Shown here one piece after another: positions 12,700-25,385 of a stretch of 64,000 nt of DNA (position 1 is its first letter; the number at the start of each line of letters is the position of its first letter). The stretch covers positions 238,586 through 302,585 of the forward strand of contig JAESUZ010004805.1 of NCBI GenBank assembly GCA_017311185.1. The letters are read 5' to 3'. Below the pieces are notes generated by a model. That model was not told where the DNA came from and did not search any database. It worked only from the letters and a program-made list of their open reading frames with translations. Position numbers and translations under genes: made by a program. Origin of the DNA: Proteles cristata cristata (taxonomy: Eukaryota; Chordata; Mammalia; Carnivora; Hyaenidae).

Positions 12700-12925
12700 T
12701 GATAATAAGTAATATCAACAGATAAGTTGATTGAACATATACTATGGGCCATAGACAGTTCTTTTAAACGTTTTATACTTATTATCTCCTTCTACCCTCC
12801 AAAAGTAAACCTGTGATGTAAGCATTTTGCTTATCACCATTTGACAAATGAGGCCGAAACAGTTAAGTAACCCTGCTAGTAGTGGACTGAGCTTGGATTT
12901 AAACTCAGGCAGGATTATTTTATTT
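12700..12925 (-). repeat. MIR SINE, antisense
   Basis: Reversed MIR: ttgattgaacatatactatg, gccatagacagttcttttaa, atctccttctaccctccaaa, tttgacaaatgaggccgaaa, gtagtggactgagcttggat. Confidence 0.65.
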
Positions 12926-13036
12926 TAACTTTTTGTTATGGAAATTTTCAAGCATATCCCAAAGTGGGGAGAATAATATGATAAATTTCTAATGTGCCCA
13001 TCAGTTTATTTGAATGAGAATCAGAATCAGAATCCA

Positions 13037-13248
13037 GGGGTGCCTGGGTGGCTCAGTCAGTTAAGCATCCAACTTCAGCTCAGGTCAGGATCTCACAGTT
13101 CGTGAGTTTGAGCCCCACATCAAGCTCTCTGCTGTCGACACAGGGTCTGCCTCAGATCCTCTGTTCCCCTGTCTCTCTGCTCCTGCCCCACTTTTGCTCT
13201 CTCTGTCTCTCAAAAATAAATAAAAACGTTTAAAAGGAAAAAACAAAG
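13037..13248 (+). mobile_element. Feline tRNA-Lys SINE, sense
   Basis: Full head-to-tail SINE with A tail. A 9-bp duplication cagaatcca lies at 13028-13036 and 13249-13257. The open frame across it is the usual SINE translation artefact. Confidence 0.93.
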
Positions 13249-14447
13249 CAGAATCCAAATAAGTCTAAACACCTAGATAAGTTTAACTCTCTTTTATTCC
13301 ATAGGCTCCCTATTCAGCTTTCTTTTTTGTTTTTCTTGTATACTAGTTCTGAAAAATCAGATTGTTTGTCCTATAAAATTTCCCACAATCTGGATTTTGC
13401 TGATCGCATTGTCTCCTAGTTGTGTCATTTAACATGTCTCTCTGTTCATTGTATTTCTATAAATTGGCAGTTAGAGCTAGTACCTAAATCTGATTCAGGT
13501 TAGATTTGTGTTTGAGGGTTGCTGTTGCATGAATTGATTCCCTACCATTATGCACAGGTGACCAATGAGTCTGTCTATTTTAGTATCAATATGCACTCCT
13601 GGACTTAAACATATTTGATGTGTGTCAAATCAGTGTGTTTGTTATCTTTATTGATTGCCCCAATTTTAGCCAGTAGGACCGTCTTCAGATTGGCTTCTGA
13701 GCTCTTTTTCATGACCTCAGTAATCTTCAATAGATCTTGTCCCTTTAAATAGAAAATGGTGTTTACAAAACACAATAAGTACATGTTGAATGTACATATT
13801 GGTATTGGATTGATCATTATTTCTGTGCCATTTAAATGGACAGAACTAGGACTTTTTAAAGATTAAATACATCAGGATTTATGCTGGCACTTGAAATTCA
13901 GGACTAGAGGTCTTTACACAGCCTCATCAATATTAAATATGTAAGCCTTTTTCCCACATTAAGCAAAGTCAATTTGCCTCTGTACTACAAAGTATACTTT
14001 ATTTTGATATTTGACACACACAACAATCCTTAGAAGTAGAAAAGGGAAGACTTAGTAATATTTTCAAGATTAGGAAACAATTTCCAAAAGGTTAAATCTT
14101 GTCAAAGATTACCCAGCTAATGCAGTGTTAGGCCAAAATTGGAAGACAATTTTGATGTACCTGATTATTTCCCCCTTTGCCAAAGTAATTCTTAGATCCC
14201 TTTACATGTATATTTTATTTCTCAAATACATACAATTTTCACAAATATAAAAGCCTGAAATTATACAATTATTTGCAATGGTAATAATCAGACCATGATG
14301 GACACAACCCTACAGAAAACTTACTTTTATTTTTTATAGCCCTCTGACCTGTTTTCAGTGATCCTCTCCAAAGGTCTTCTAAGGCGTGAGCGCACATGCA
14401 CACGCACACACGCACAAACACACATAAACCACAAACCTGGGATTCCT

Positions 14448-14459
14448 CCCCCCCCCCCC
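14448..14459 (+). repeat. C12 homopolymer next to a CA-rich tract
   Basis: Twelve C in a row directly downstream of an interrupted GCACAC/CACA tract (about 14390-14430). Likely length-variable. Confidence 0.9.
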
Positions 14460-14503
14460 AATGTTTAGGACTATTTACAAACTTCTCTTAAAAAGTCTTT
14501 CTC

Positions 14504-14722
14504 TAGTGGTGACTGGATGGTTCGGTAGGTTAAGCATTCGACTTCGGCTCAGGTCACAATCTCGCGGTTCATGGGTTTGAGCTCCCCTTCAGGTTCTGTG
14601 CTGAGAACTCAGAGCCTGGAGCCTCCTTCAGATTCTGTGTCTCCCTCGTTCTCCGCCCCTCCCCTGCTCCTGCTCTGTCTCTCTCTGTCTCTCAACAATA
14701 AATAAATGTTAAAAAAAGAAAA
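14504..14722 (+). mobile_element. Feline tRNA-Lys SINE, sense, diverged head
   Basis: Reads as the SINE from gtggtgactggatggttcgg to an AATAAATGTTAAAAAA tail. The first 20 bases are mutated. Borders are approximate; a short aagtcttt repeat (14493-14500 and 14728-14735) may be its duplication. Confidence 0.88.
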
Positions 14723-15004
14723 ATTTTAAGTCTTTTTAAAATTTTTGTCCCTTCTGGGCCTTATGAGGAAGTTCTGCTAGGTTATGTGAAAGATACAATT
14801 ATGCAAAGGTGTTAATAGATGATATCTTCAAGTTTTCTTCCTTCCCATTGTCTCCATACCCCATGATAATATATTTTCATTTTAATAGTGGTCTTCACAG
14901 TCTTAACCACTAAGGAGAACTGTGAGTATTTCAGCCTAATGTGGGAAATATTTGGCACCTCAAAGGAGAACCATACCCATCTAGTATAAGGATTAGTCAA
15001 GACT

Positions 15005-15400
15005 CTTGATTGCATGTGACAGAACCCCAATTCAAAATAGCCTGGACAGAACGATAATTTATTGAAAGAAAACAGAGTGAATTAGGCCTTAGGGTCATGT
15101 CATCCAGAAATTTGGAATCCATCAGTGCAATCGTCATTTCTTGTCTGTGTTTCTCTCTGTATTTGGCTTTCATCTCTCACAAACAGACCTTCACTAACAG
15201 TTTCACCTTCTGAGAGGGACTGGGAAAGAGAGACAGGTTGGTCTCGCTGATATTGTGTACCTACCCCTAGACCAATTAACTCTGGCCAGAGGGAAAGGCA
15301 CTCTCTACTTCAATTTTATGGTGGAAATTGGTCTAGGGGCAGGAGAGTTCTGAGCAGCTCACCAATAAATATCCATTACATAATTATGTATTACGGCTAT
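15005..15400. repeat. Ancient interspersed repeat, family unassigned, with inverted repeat
   Basis: Starts aagactcttgattgcatgtg and runs through agaccaattaactctggcca, phrases I associate with old mammalian interspersed repeats whose family I cannot name safely. It contains a perfect 14-bp inverted repeat, 15264-15277 against 15336-15349. A piece of what looks like the same family recurs near 21860-22080. Confidence 0.45.
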
Positions 15401-16671
15401 ATACACCCAACTGACTGTTGACCAAGCTCCTCTATCCTTAAGGAGAAAGGCCTGAGGTCCTCTGACTCTCTCCCATGCCCCTAGTGGTATTACCACTTAC
15501 AAAAACTTTCTTCCGTATCTGCCTTCTCTCAACCTCCACAATATCCTCTGCAATGTACCCAGAGTGAATCATCACTCCTCCCTCTGTGCTTCCACAGACT
15601 TATCACTCTCACCAACAGTGCCTATCTCACTGTCTTTCAGTCCATAAATTCATTTACCCAAGCAGTATCTGATTGCCAGATGCTGTGCTAGGATATTTTG
15701 TTGTTCCTCATGAGACATGACACATTATGATAATCTCTTCTGTGACTAAATATTAAAGTTTCTCAAACTGGAATTCATTCTCTCTTCTTTGTGATCTCCT
15801 TTGCCAAAAACATGAGGTACAAAACATTGGCTGTCATGTCACTTTCTTTGGTCTCAGTTATTCACAGCAAGAAAAATGGATGCAGAAAAAGTTGGCTAGT
15901 GCAACACTCTATTCTAGTAAGGCTCCAGTGCCCATTTGTTGGCAGCTGTCCATATTTCAGCCATCATGCATTCACTCATTCATACACCAAACGCTCACTG
16001 AATATGTCCTCCATGCCAGGTGCTGTAGTGTGCACTGGAGATTCAGGTGTAAATTAGAGAGAGACAGGCTGTGACTATATACTCTAACAGGAAATCACAA
16101 AGACATTTATTAACAAACAGTCCCACAAACAATTAGTAATTGGTTCCTTTTAACAATGACATCCTTCTTTTCCTAATATTTGCTTGGCATGCCAAACCCG
16201 TGCATTATAGGTTGGAAAATGTCATAACAGGATTTCGAGATTAAATTTAGTCTTGGCTCTGAATAAGAATCAGAACATTTGTCCACTTGAAAGAAGTCCA
16301 CACAAGACCTAAGAAATCCTTAGATCAAATCTCCTGCCTACAGCCCTGTATCCCAGTCTGTGTGCTTTGGTGGGAATCTCTTGGGCAGGCCGAGACCCAG
16401 GTGATTGTATATATAGATCATTTCCTCACCCAGAAACAGAAAGGAAAGTAACTGCCAGTCACTTTGTCGCCTGTTATCTTGAAAAGAACTCTGACCGACC
16501 GGGAACAGAAAGGGTATCAAATGCTGGTAACTGTCATTAGTTTTCAGATAGAATTTTCAGAAATCAGAGGGTTGCTTAATTTGTATGCCAGGAAGGAAAC
16601 CTCAGTCACTTGGCTCAGCAGCTAGGAAGTGAAGAACATTTGATTTGAGCATTCTCTGAACTAATAAGCTT

Positions 16672-16692
16672 TAAAAAAAAAGGGGGGGGGGG
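16672..16692 (+). repeat. A-run followed by G-run
   Basis: About ten A then about eleven G with no interruption; an unstable homopolymer junction. Confidence 0.85.
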
Positions 16693-17103
16693 AGGACTTT
16701 AAGCAGTATTTTCCTAAGATTGCATGAGGTGTATCTCCCATGTAGCCCATGGAGGGTGTAGTCTGTGAATCCTGAAACCTGGTTCCTCTAAGAGCCTCCA
16801 CCAAGGAGTTAGTTCTGCTTTGCCATCCTCTCCTCAGTATGCGGCTGCTTTTTCTAGTCACCTATCCTGAGGGTCATGTAAAAACAGAGACAGAGCTACA
16901 CAAAAGCTTGGCCATCACTGTTCAGTTCCTCTTTTTCACACATGTCCCTGACTCAAAGTAAAAATTCAGTAAATAAGTACATTCTGTGTTTAAGGAAAGA
17001 GTTTAGCTGACTTCCCTCTCTCTTCAACTAACAGACTCTTTCTTGAATATTTCTTAATGGTGGGGTTTCAAAGTTATCTAAAGTGTACTTCTTATCCTTT
17101 AAT

Positions 17104-17119
17104 AATTTAAGACTATGGT
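17104..17119 (+). repeat. Target-site duplication of 3.9 kb L1 (left)
   Basis: aatttaagactatggt, repeated exactly at 21018-21033. Confidence 0.95.
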
Positions 17120-20100
17120 CAAAAGAAAGCCGGAGTAGCGATACTTATATCAGACAAACTGGACTTTAAATTAAAGACAATCACAAGAGATGAAGAAGGG
17201 CATTATATAATAATTACAGGGTCCATCCATCAGGAAGAACTAACAATCATAAATGTCTACGCACCGAATATGGGAGCACCTAAATATCTAAAACAATTAA
17301 TCACAAACAGAAACAAGCTTCTAGATAAGAATGTGCTAATAGCAGGGGACTTTAATACTCCGCTTACAGCAATGGATAGGTCAACCAGACAGAAAATCGC
17401 TAAAGAAATAATGGACTTGAAAGACACATTGGACCAGATGGATCTGACGGATATATTTAGAACTTTACATCCTGAGGCCAGGGAATTTACTTTCTTCTCA
17501 AGTGCGCATGGCACATTCTCCAAGATAGATCACATACTGGGACATAAAGCAGCCCTCAATAAATATAAAAGAATCGAGATCATACCATGCACACTGTCAG
17601 ATCACAATGCTTTGAAACTTGAAATCAATTACAGGAAGAAGTCTGGAAAACCTCCAAAAAATGGAGGTTAAAGAACACCCTCTTAAAGAATGAATGTGCC
17701 AATCAGGCAATTAGAGATGAAATTAAAAAATATATGGAAACAAATGAAAATGAAAACACAACCATTCAAAATCTATGGGATGCGGCAAAGGCAGTCCTAA
17801 GAAGAAAGTACATTGCTCTCCAGGCCTATTTCAAAAGATTAGAAAAAGCGCAAGTCCAAAATCTAACAGCTCACCTAAAGGAACTAGAGGCAGAGCAACA
17901 AGAACACCTTAAACCCAGTAGAAGAAGAGAAATAGTAAAAATTAGAGCAGAAATAAACAACATAGAGACCAAAGAAACAATTGAATAGATCCATGAAACC
18001 AAGAGTTGGTTTTTTGAAAAAGTAAACAAAATTGACAAACCTCTAGCCAGACTTATCCAAAAGAAAAGAGAGAGCACCCAGATAGACAAAATTATGAATG
18101 AAAATAGACTGATTACAACCAACCCCTCAGAAATACAAACAATTATCAGGGAATACTATGAAAAATTATATGCCAACAAATTGGACAACTTAGAAGAAAT
18201 GGACAAATTCCTAAACACACACTCACTACCAAAATTCACACGGGAAGAAATAGAAAACCTGAACAGACCCATAAGGAGTGAAGAAATGGAATCAGTGATC
18301 CAAAATCTCCCAACAAATAAGAGCCCTGGACCTGATGGCTTCCCTGGGGAATTCTACCAGACATTTAAAACAGAATTAATCCCAATTCTTCTCAAGCTAT
18401 TCCAAAAAATAGAAAGCAAAGGAAAACTCCCGACTCATTTTATGAAGCCAGCATCACTCTGATTCCCAAGCCAGACAGAGATCCAGCAAAAAAGAGAACT
18501 ACAGGCCAATATCCTTGATGAATACGGATGCAAAAATTCTCAACAAGATCCTTGCAAATCGAATCCAGCAGCATATCAAAAGAATCATCCACCAAGATCA
18601 AGTGGGATTCATTCCTGGGTTACAGGGCTGATTCAACATTCGCAAATCAATCAATGTGATACATCATATCAATAAAAGAAAAGATAAAAACCATATGATC
18701 CTTCCAATAGATGCAGAAAAAGCATTTGACAAAATACAGCATCCCTTCTTAATAAAGACTCTCGAGAAAGTTGGGATAGAAGGAACCTACTTAAACATCA
18801 TCAAAGCCATCTATGAGAAGCCTTCAGCTAACATCATCCTCAACGGGGAAAAACTCAGAGCTTTCCCCCTGAGATCAGGAACACGACAGGGATGTCCACT
18901 CTCACCACTGTTGTTTAACATAGTGCTGGAAGTCCTAGCATCAGCCATCAGACACCAAAAGGAAATCAAAGGCATCAGAATTGGCAAAGAGGAAGTCAAA
19001 CTTTCACTCTTCGCAGATGACATGATACTCTACATAGAAAACCCGACAGACTCCACCAGAAGCCTACTAGAACTGATCCAAGAATTCAGCCAAGTTGCAG
19101 GGTACAAAATCAATGTACAGAAATCGGTTGCATTTTTATACACCAACAATGAAGCAACAGAAAGAGAAATCAAGAAACTGATCCCATTCACAATTGCACA
19201 AAAAACCATAAAATACCTCGGAATAAACCTAACCAAGGATACAAGAGATCTGTATGATGAAAACTATAGAAAACTTATGAAGGAAATTGAAGAAGACACA
19301 AAGAAATGGAAAAACATTCCATGCTCATGGATAGGAAGAATAAATATAGTTAAGATGTCATTACTACCTAAAGCACTCTACACATTCAATGCAATTCCAA
19401 TCAAAATTGCACCAGCATACTTCTCAAAACTAGAACAAACTATCCAAAAATTTGTATGGAACCACAAAAGACCCCGAATAGCCAAAGTAATCCTGAAAAA
19501 TAAAACCAAAACGGGAGGGATCACCATCCCAGACTTTAGCCTCTACTACAAAGCTGTCATCATCAAGACAGTATGGTATTGGCACAAAAACAGACACATA
19601 GACCAATGGAACAGAATTGAGAACTCAGAAGTGGACCCAAAAGTATACAGCCAACTAATCTTTGACAAAGCAGGAAAGAATATCCGATGGAAAAAAGACA
19701 GCCTTTTTAACAGATGGTGTTGGGAGAACTGGACAGCAACATGCAGAAGAATGAAACTAGATCATTTTCTCACACCATGCACAAAATAAACTCAAAATGG
19801 ATAAAGGACCTGAACGTGAGACAGGAAACTATCAACACCCTAGAGGAGAAAGCAGGAAACAACCTCCTTGACCTCCACCGCAGCAACTTCTTACTTGACA
19901 CATCCCCAAAAGCAAGGGAATCAAGAGCAAAAATAAACTGTTGGGACCTCATCAAGATTAAAAGCTTCTGCACAGCCAAGGAAACAACCCAGAAAATTAA
20001 TAGGCAACCAACGGAATGGGAAAAGATAGTTGCAAATGACATATCAGATAAAGGGTTGATATCCAGAATCTACAAGGAACTCACCAAACTACACGCCCGA

Positions 20101-21017
20101 AAAACAAACAACCCAGTGAAGAAATGGGCAGAAGATATGAACAGACACTTCTCCAAAGAGGACATCCAGATGGCCAACAGACACATGAAACGATGCTCAG
20201 CATCGCTCCTCATCAGGGAAATACAAATCAAAACCACACTGAGATACCACCTCACGCCAGTCAGAGTGGCTAAAATGAGCCAATCAGAGAACTCTAGATG
20301 CTGGCTAGGATGTGGAGAAACGGGCACCCTCCTACACTGTTGGTGGGAATGTAAACTGGTGCAGCCCCTCTGGAAAACAGTGTGGAGGTTCCTCAAGGAA
20401 ACTAACAATAGAACTCCCTAGGACCCAGCAATAGCACTGCTAGGAATTTACCCAAGGGATACAGAAATGTTGAGGCATAGGAGCACATGTACCCCAATGT
20501 TCATAGCAGCACTCTCCACAATAGCTAAAACCTGGAAAGAGCCTAAGTGTCCATCAACAGATGAATGGATCAAGAAGATGTGGTTTATCTATACCATGGA
20601 ATACTACATGGCAATGAGAAACAATGAAATCTGGCCATGTGTAGCAACATGGATGGACCTTGAGGGTGTTATGCTGAGCGAAATAAGTCAGGCAGAGAAG
20701 GACAAATATCATATGTGTGCACGTATAGGAGGATTAGGAGGAGCTTAACAGAGGACCAAGGGGGAGAAGAAGGCGGAAATGGTGGGGGAAAGGGAGAGAG
20801 GCAAACCATGAGAGACTCTTGAATGCTGACAAAAACTGAGGACTGGTGGATGTGGGGGGAGGAGGGAGTGGGCATGGAGGAGGACACTTGTGGGGATGAG
20901 CACTGGGTGTTATGTGGAAACTAATTTGACAATAAACTATTTGTAAAAAATAAAATAAAATAAAATAAAACTAAAGTATAAAAAAAATAAATAAAATAAA
21001 ATCAAGTTTAAAAAAAA
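17120..21017 (+). mobile_element. L1, 5'-truncated, sense, with broken ORF2
   Basis: A 3.9 kb L1 bounded by an exact 16-bp duplication and ending in a 3'UTR and A-rich tail (20940-21017). It begins inside the ORF2 endonuclease domain, so the 5'UTR, ORF1 and the start of ORF2 are missing. It lies in the same orientation as ATP10B. The reading frame is broken several times (see the pseudogene entry), so it is immobile. Divergence looks modest and the target duplication is unmutated, which fits a fairly recent carnivore or felid insertion. Confidence 0.96.
17126..20748 (+). pseudogene. L1 ORF2 pseudogene (endonuclease, reverse transcriptase, C-terminal domain)
   Basis: ORF2 encodes the endonuclease/reverse transcriptase used in target-primed reverse transcription. 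The C-terminal half of the endonuclease domain is open at 17270-17671, ending at a frameshift near 17660. The next frame is interrupted by an in-frame TAG at about 17989 and reopens at 18094-18462, where a second frameshift occurs near 18440. A TGA lies near 18629. The longest piece, 18656-19789 (377 aa), carries the reverse transcriptase palm with the FADD catalytic motif at 19010-19021. A further frameshift near 19740-19790 leads to 19714-20421, with a zinc-knuckle-like Cys/His region near its end. The frame stops again, and a last C-terminal piece runs 20467-20748. Confidence 0.93.
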
Positions 21018-21033
21018 AATTTAAGACTATGGT
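21018..21033 (+). repeat. Target-site duplication of 3.9 kb L1 (right)
   Basis: Exact second copy of the 16-mer at 17104-17119. Confidence 0.95.
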
Positions 21034-21599
21034 TACCTAATTTTTTTTTTAATTTAAAGACTCTTTGTGACTATCAAACATCTCTGATAAATGTACCCCT
21101 CCCCAGCCCTCATACCTGAAAGCAACTGCCCTTTCAGTGTCCATTATTATGAAAATAAAACAAAAAGCTACTGTAGATTTGGATTTGTAAATTGCCAATC
21201 TCAAGAATTCCTGCAGAAATTGGGAAAATGTGTATGATGCTTATTTTTACTCTGTCTACAGACAGCATCTTGCTACATATGGGGACTTGTAGACAAGTTG
21301 CCATGTTGACTACCAATTGGCTTGTAGAAATAGCTTGGTATTTGACTATTAAACGTGTAAGATGTTACAAGTTCCAAATGAGTGGCATGGATATTAAGAA
21401 TTGTCTGTTCAAAGAAGGAGAAATTGCTATTGTCTGTGATAGACACATGGGTCCTTAGGAGGTCTAATACTTGAGCTTGGCAATGGAAGTTTAAGAGATT
21501 ATCAATTGGAAAACCTGCAAAGAAGCATGAAAAAGGCCCAGAGGGTTTTTGTTTTTGTTTTCCTGTGGTCAGACAGCATTAAATCCTTACATCAAGCAA

Positions 21600-21790
21600 A
21601 GGACATGTATAAGCTTTAGAATCAGACAACCCTTGCTGCTTATCAGCTGTGTGACCTTGGGCAAGCTACTTAGTACAATCAACAGTTTTCTCTCCAATAA
21701 AATGTGGCTAATCTGTCCTGAACACTTTACAGGAAAGCTGGGATGATTGAATAAGATCAAGTAAATAAGGGGCAGCATTTTATGAACTAC
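21600..21790 (+). repeat. MIR SINE
   Basis: ctttagaatcagacaaccct, atcagctgtgtgaccttggg, caagctacttagtacaatca, then ccaataaaatgtggctaatc: sense MIR. Confidence 0.7.
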
Positions 21791-22108
21791 AATTTTACAA
21801 AATAAATATAAATCATCATTTTTTAAAGATGAAGAAAAATCCATGTGACTAAATAGGCCACTGTTTTTATCAGATTTCTTTATTTGCAAGAAGCAGAAAT
21901 AATTCTGGCTAACTTAAGCAAAAGAGTATCCTTGCAAAAATGTGGTGGGAGGTAGGGTAGAAGGGAAGAAGAAACACACAGTCTGGCTCACAGAATCAAA
22001 GAAAAGCTGAATACCCAGGCTCAGAAAAAAGAACCAGGAAACCTCAGTGCAGTGGGAGAGTCTTGGAAGAAGCAATTGCTTAATGATCTAATTTGTTTTT
22101 CCTTCCTT

Positions 22109-22318
22109 CTTCTTTTTTTCTTTTTAATTTTTTCATTTATTTCTGAGAGTGAGAGAGACAGTGTGAGCAGGGGAGGGTCAGAGAGAGAGGGAGACACAGA
22201 ATCTGAAGCAGGCTAGCTGTCAGCACAGAGCCTGTTTTGGAGCTCAAACACATAAACTGCGAGATCATGTCCTGAGCCAAAGACAGACGCTCAACCAACT
22301 GAGCCACCCAGGCAACTC
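22109..22318 (-). mobile_element. Feline tRNA-Lys SINE, antisense
   Basis: Reverse complement of the SINE ending gagccacccaggcaactc. The exact 15-bp duplication tgtttttccttcctt lies at 22094-22108 and 22319-22333. The head has decayed at the B box. Confidence 0.95.
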
Positions 22319-22868
22319 TGTTTTTCCTTCCTTGAGTCATTGCTCTCAAATCAAGTTTTAACTGTGAAGGAGTCTAATGGGCAGGGTATCTTGACTTAGA
22401 ATCCCATCAACATCACGAAACACAAAGGAGAAGTAGTTTCTCAAAAGTAAGTCAAAGGGTTGTTAATGAAAAGAGAGTAGATTGGAAGGTGGGTACCCAG
22501 AAAGCAACTATCCACTACAAACAATTTCAAAAAATCATTCATATATTTATATAACCATACTTATTAATCAACTTGAAAGTTATTTGTGAAGAATAGTGGA
22601 AAATAAGCCTAGAAAAATAAAAGTTGAGACTAGTGAAGGAGAAATAGCCTATTCTGGATACTGGAACATATTTCATTTTGTTTGCTAAACCTTGGCCTTC
22701 CCAGTGGCCCTTGGAGCATGAAGCTTATTGATTCTGAGGTCAGTGAGGATACCTTAACCCCAGAGAAGGGGTTATACATACTGCCACTGATGTATATGGG
22801 CTAAACTGGGAACTTTGGGTTGTTTTATGACTTCAATAATTGATTTGTGTCAGAAACCTCTCCCTTCT

Positions 22869-23093
22869 GGGCCACCTGGGTGGCTCAGTCGGCTAAGGGT
22901 CCAACTTCGGTGCAGGTCATGATCTCATGGTTTGTGAGTTTGAGCCCCACATTGGTCTCTGCTGACAGCTCAGAGCCTGGAGTCTACTTCAGATTCTGTA
23001 TCTCCCTCTCCATTTGTCCCTCCCCTGCCCATGCTCTGTCATTCTCTCTCAAAAAATAAACATGAAAGAGGAAGAAAGGAAGGAAGGAAGAAA
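22869..23093 (+). mobile_element. Feline tRNA-Lys SINE, sense
   Basis: Complete SINE with a GGAA-rich tail. The exact 17-bp duplication agaaacctctcccttct lies at 22852-22868 and 23094-23110. Confidence 0.95.
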
Positions 23094-23164
23094 AGAAACC
23101 TCTCCCTTCTTTCTGATTTTCACTTCCCCCATGCCTCATATATAATGAATATTCAATAAATGGT

Positions 23165-23203
23165 TGAATGAATGAATGAATGAATGAATGAATGAATGAA
23201 TGA
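23165..23203 (+). repeat. (TGAA)n microsatellite
   Basis: About nine to ten uninterrupted TGAA units; a polymorphic marker candidate. Confidence 0.95.
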
Positions 23204-23692
23204 GAGACTAGTCTGGCCAACGTTGGGATCTAGGACTTTAATTATTATTATTTTTTTTTACATTAGCTGAGCCAAAGAATTTCCTTCCAAGATGCAGTCA
23301 TATTCCCATGAATCAAAATTAAGATTTGTCCCTGGGGCTTTTCCTAATTACCTTGGGTGATCTTTACGGAGAGCTCTTCCTTTCATCTCCTGATCCATCC
23401 CCTTTCAATATATACATTCCTAATATCACCCTTTCCAAGACTAACTTTATCTCAGCAGGTCTTGATGGTGTTCCTGTTGCCACAAGGTATTATGGGAGAT
23501 GCCCCAGAGGAAGCTAGAAGTCTACTAGAGGAAGCATAGATTCAGATATGTAAGTGTTAAATGAAGGCAAGAGCAATGTGGTGTGGAAGCATGTAAAACA
23601 GAGCAATTCTCATTTGCTGGGGTAAAAGGGTCTGTGGGGATTTGGGTGGGCTTCACAGAGGAGGTGGCAAAAAAAAACCTCTTAAAAGTTTA

Positions 23693-23697
<5 letters not shown>

Positions 23698-23728
<31 letters not shown>
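23698..23728 (+). repeat. (TG)n microsatellite
   Basis: About fifteen TG units followed by TATACA. Confidence 0.95.
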
Positions 23729-23731
<3 letters not shown>

Positions 23732-24132
23732 CAATCCTCAAAAGAATGTCCCCTACCTAGGTAGTGTCTTAACCTCCACCCTTTGAAGGTACTCTACTTT
23801 AAAATGCAAATACACTTGGAAAAGGTAACACATTGCATTGATTATTAGTTGTGGTATTTTCTATATTTTAGACAAGAAATTCAGTTCCATTATCCCCTTT
23901 TATTTTTAACCTTAGCATAGTACATATTTTGCAAGGAAATATATGCTTATATAATAGACCCAGTGCTTATGTAATAGACTCACCATGCTTATAGTCTCAA
24001 TACTATATATAGTTTAGAGTGATATATGCAGATGTCTCTTATTACATGTCATTAGGAACCCCCAGTCATAAAACTTAACCTTTTTTTCCATTGAAGAGAA
24101 AAAAAAATCCTATCCTGTCCTCTCCTCATGGA

Positions 24133-24380
24133 CAGATAGGTTAGAGGGTGTTCTCAATCTGGGCAACTTTGTATCTCCTTACCCTGGAATTTGTTCTAAA
24201 GCAATTCTCAGTTCTATTCCCAGGAAACACTAGGCAATGTCCTTAAACATTTTTGGTCATCACATGTGGCAGAAGGGGTGGGGGTACTAGTATCAAGTTC
24301 TTAAAGGCCAGGAATGCTGCTAAATAGCAAAGAATTATCTAGCCCCAAATGTCAATAGTGCCAAAGTTGAGATACTGTAG
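24133..24380 (+). repeat. MER20-like hAT transposon remnant, sense
   Basis: Contains gtgttctcaatctgggcaac, aggcaatgtccttaaacatt, gccaggaatgctgctaaata, agaattatctagccccaaat and gtcaatagtgccaaagttga in the order of MER20. Confidence 0.75.
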
Positions 24381-24649
24381 TCTAGAAATGCCTTGATTTG
24401 CCTATCAACTAGCTGTCTATACAGATCTTAAGAAAAAGGATGAGAGTGAGCCAACGACTATAAGAAAAACCTTTTGTAAAACATAAAAGTCTTCTAGAAA
24501 CCATCAAAAACATTCAATAGAGGCTAATCAAAGGTCAGCATGACAATATTATGGAACTTAGTTTTTTTATGCTTCCTTATTTGACCCACATTAAAAAGGA
24601 TAATGGTGATCATGATCATGATAATAATGATAATTGCTAGACATTGGGG

Positions 24650-25015
24650 TTTGCTTATTTTTTATTAAGATATAATTCACTTATATTCATTTTAGGTATA
24701 TGACATAATGATTTGATATTTGTATATATTGTGAAATCACAATAAGGCTAGTTAACATCCATTACCTTACATAGTTATAATTGTTTTTCTTGTGATGAAA
24801 TCTTTTAAGATGTACTCTTAGCAACTTTCAAATATACAGTACAATATTTTTAGCTATAGTCACCTTGCTCTACATTGCATTGCATGACTTAAGTTTGTAT
24901 GTTTTGACCCCCTTTATGCATTTCACCCACCCCCACCTCGGGCAGCCTCCAATCGGTTCTCTAGATCTATAAGCTCAGTTTTGGGTAGCTGGTTTTTAAA
25001 TCCCATATATATGAA
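24650..25015 (-). mobile_element. L1 3' end fragment, antisense, old
   Basis: AT-rich text typical of the reversed 3'UTR of older mammalian L1s: ttaagatataattcacttat, aggctagttaacatccatta, catgacttaagtttgtatgt, gtttt gaccccc. No coding frame. Confidence 0.6.
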
Positions 25016-25179
25016 TTTATTTATTATTTCAGATACTTCAATTATAAAATTTAGAAAGGGAACATAAGAAAGGAAATGGAGCCAACAGAAGATCTTAAAC
25101 ACTGATCTTTCCTTTGTGCATCAAAATAACACTATGGTTTAAGAGAGCAACCATATGGCATCAGAAGTCCTTTCTTCTC

Positions 25180-25385
25180 ATTTTGCTGTCTGAATGTCAC
25201 AGGGAAAATCACTGGATCTCCTTGACCTCAGTTTCTTCTCCTGTAAAATAGAGATATTGATCGTACCTACCTGATAGCGTTATTATCTAACTTAAAGGCA
25301 ATAGTATATATAAAATATTTAGTTGGTGCCTAGAACACAGCAAGCACTCGATAAGTGCTGTGGCAAGAATAGTGAAAATAGGAGG
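25180..25385 (+). repeat. MIR SINE
   Basis: agggaaaatcactggatctc, cctcagtttcttctcctgta, aaatagagatattgatcgta, cctacctgatagcgttatta, then tgcctagaacacagcaagca. Confidence 0.75.

Noticed and set aside
18656..20421. Long open frames (377 and 235 aa) as a new host gene
   Set aside because: They are reverse transcriptase and C-terminal parts of L1 ORF2 inside an element with target duplications.
23165..23203. CRISPR-like tandem repeats
   Set aside because: A simple tetranucleotide microsatellite in a vertebrate intron, without spacers.
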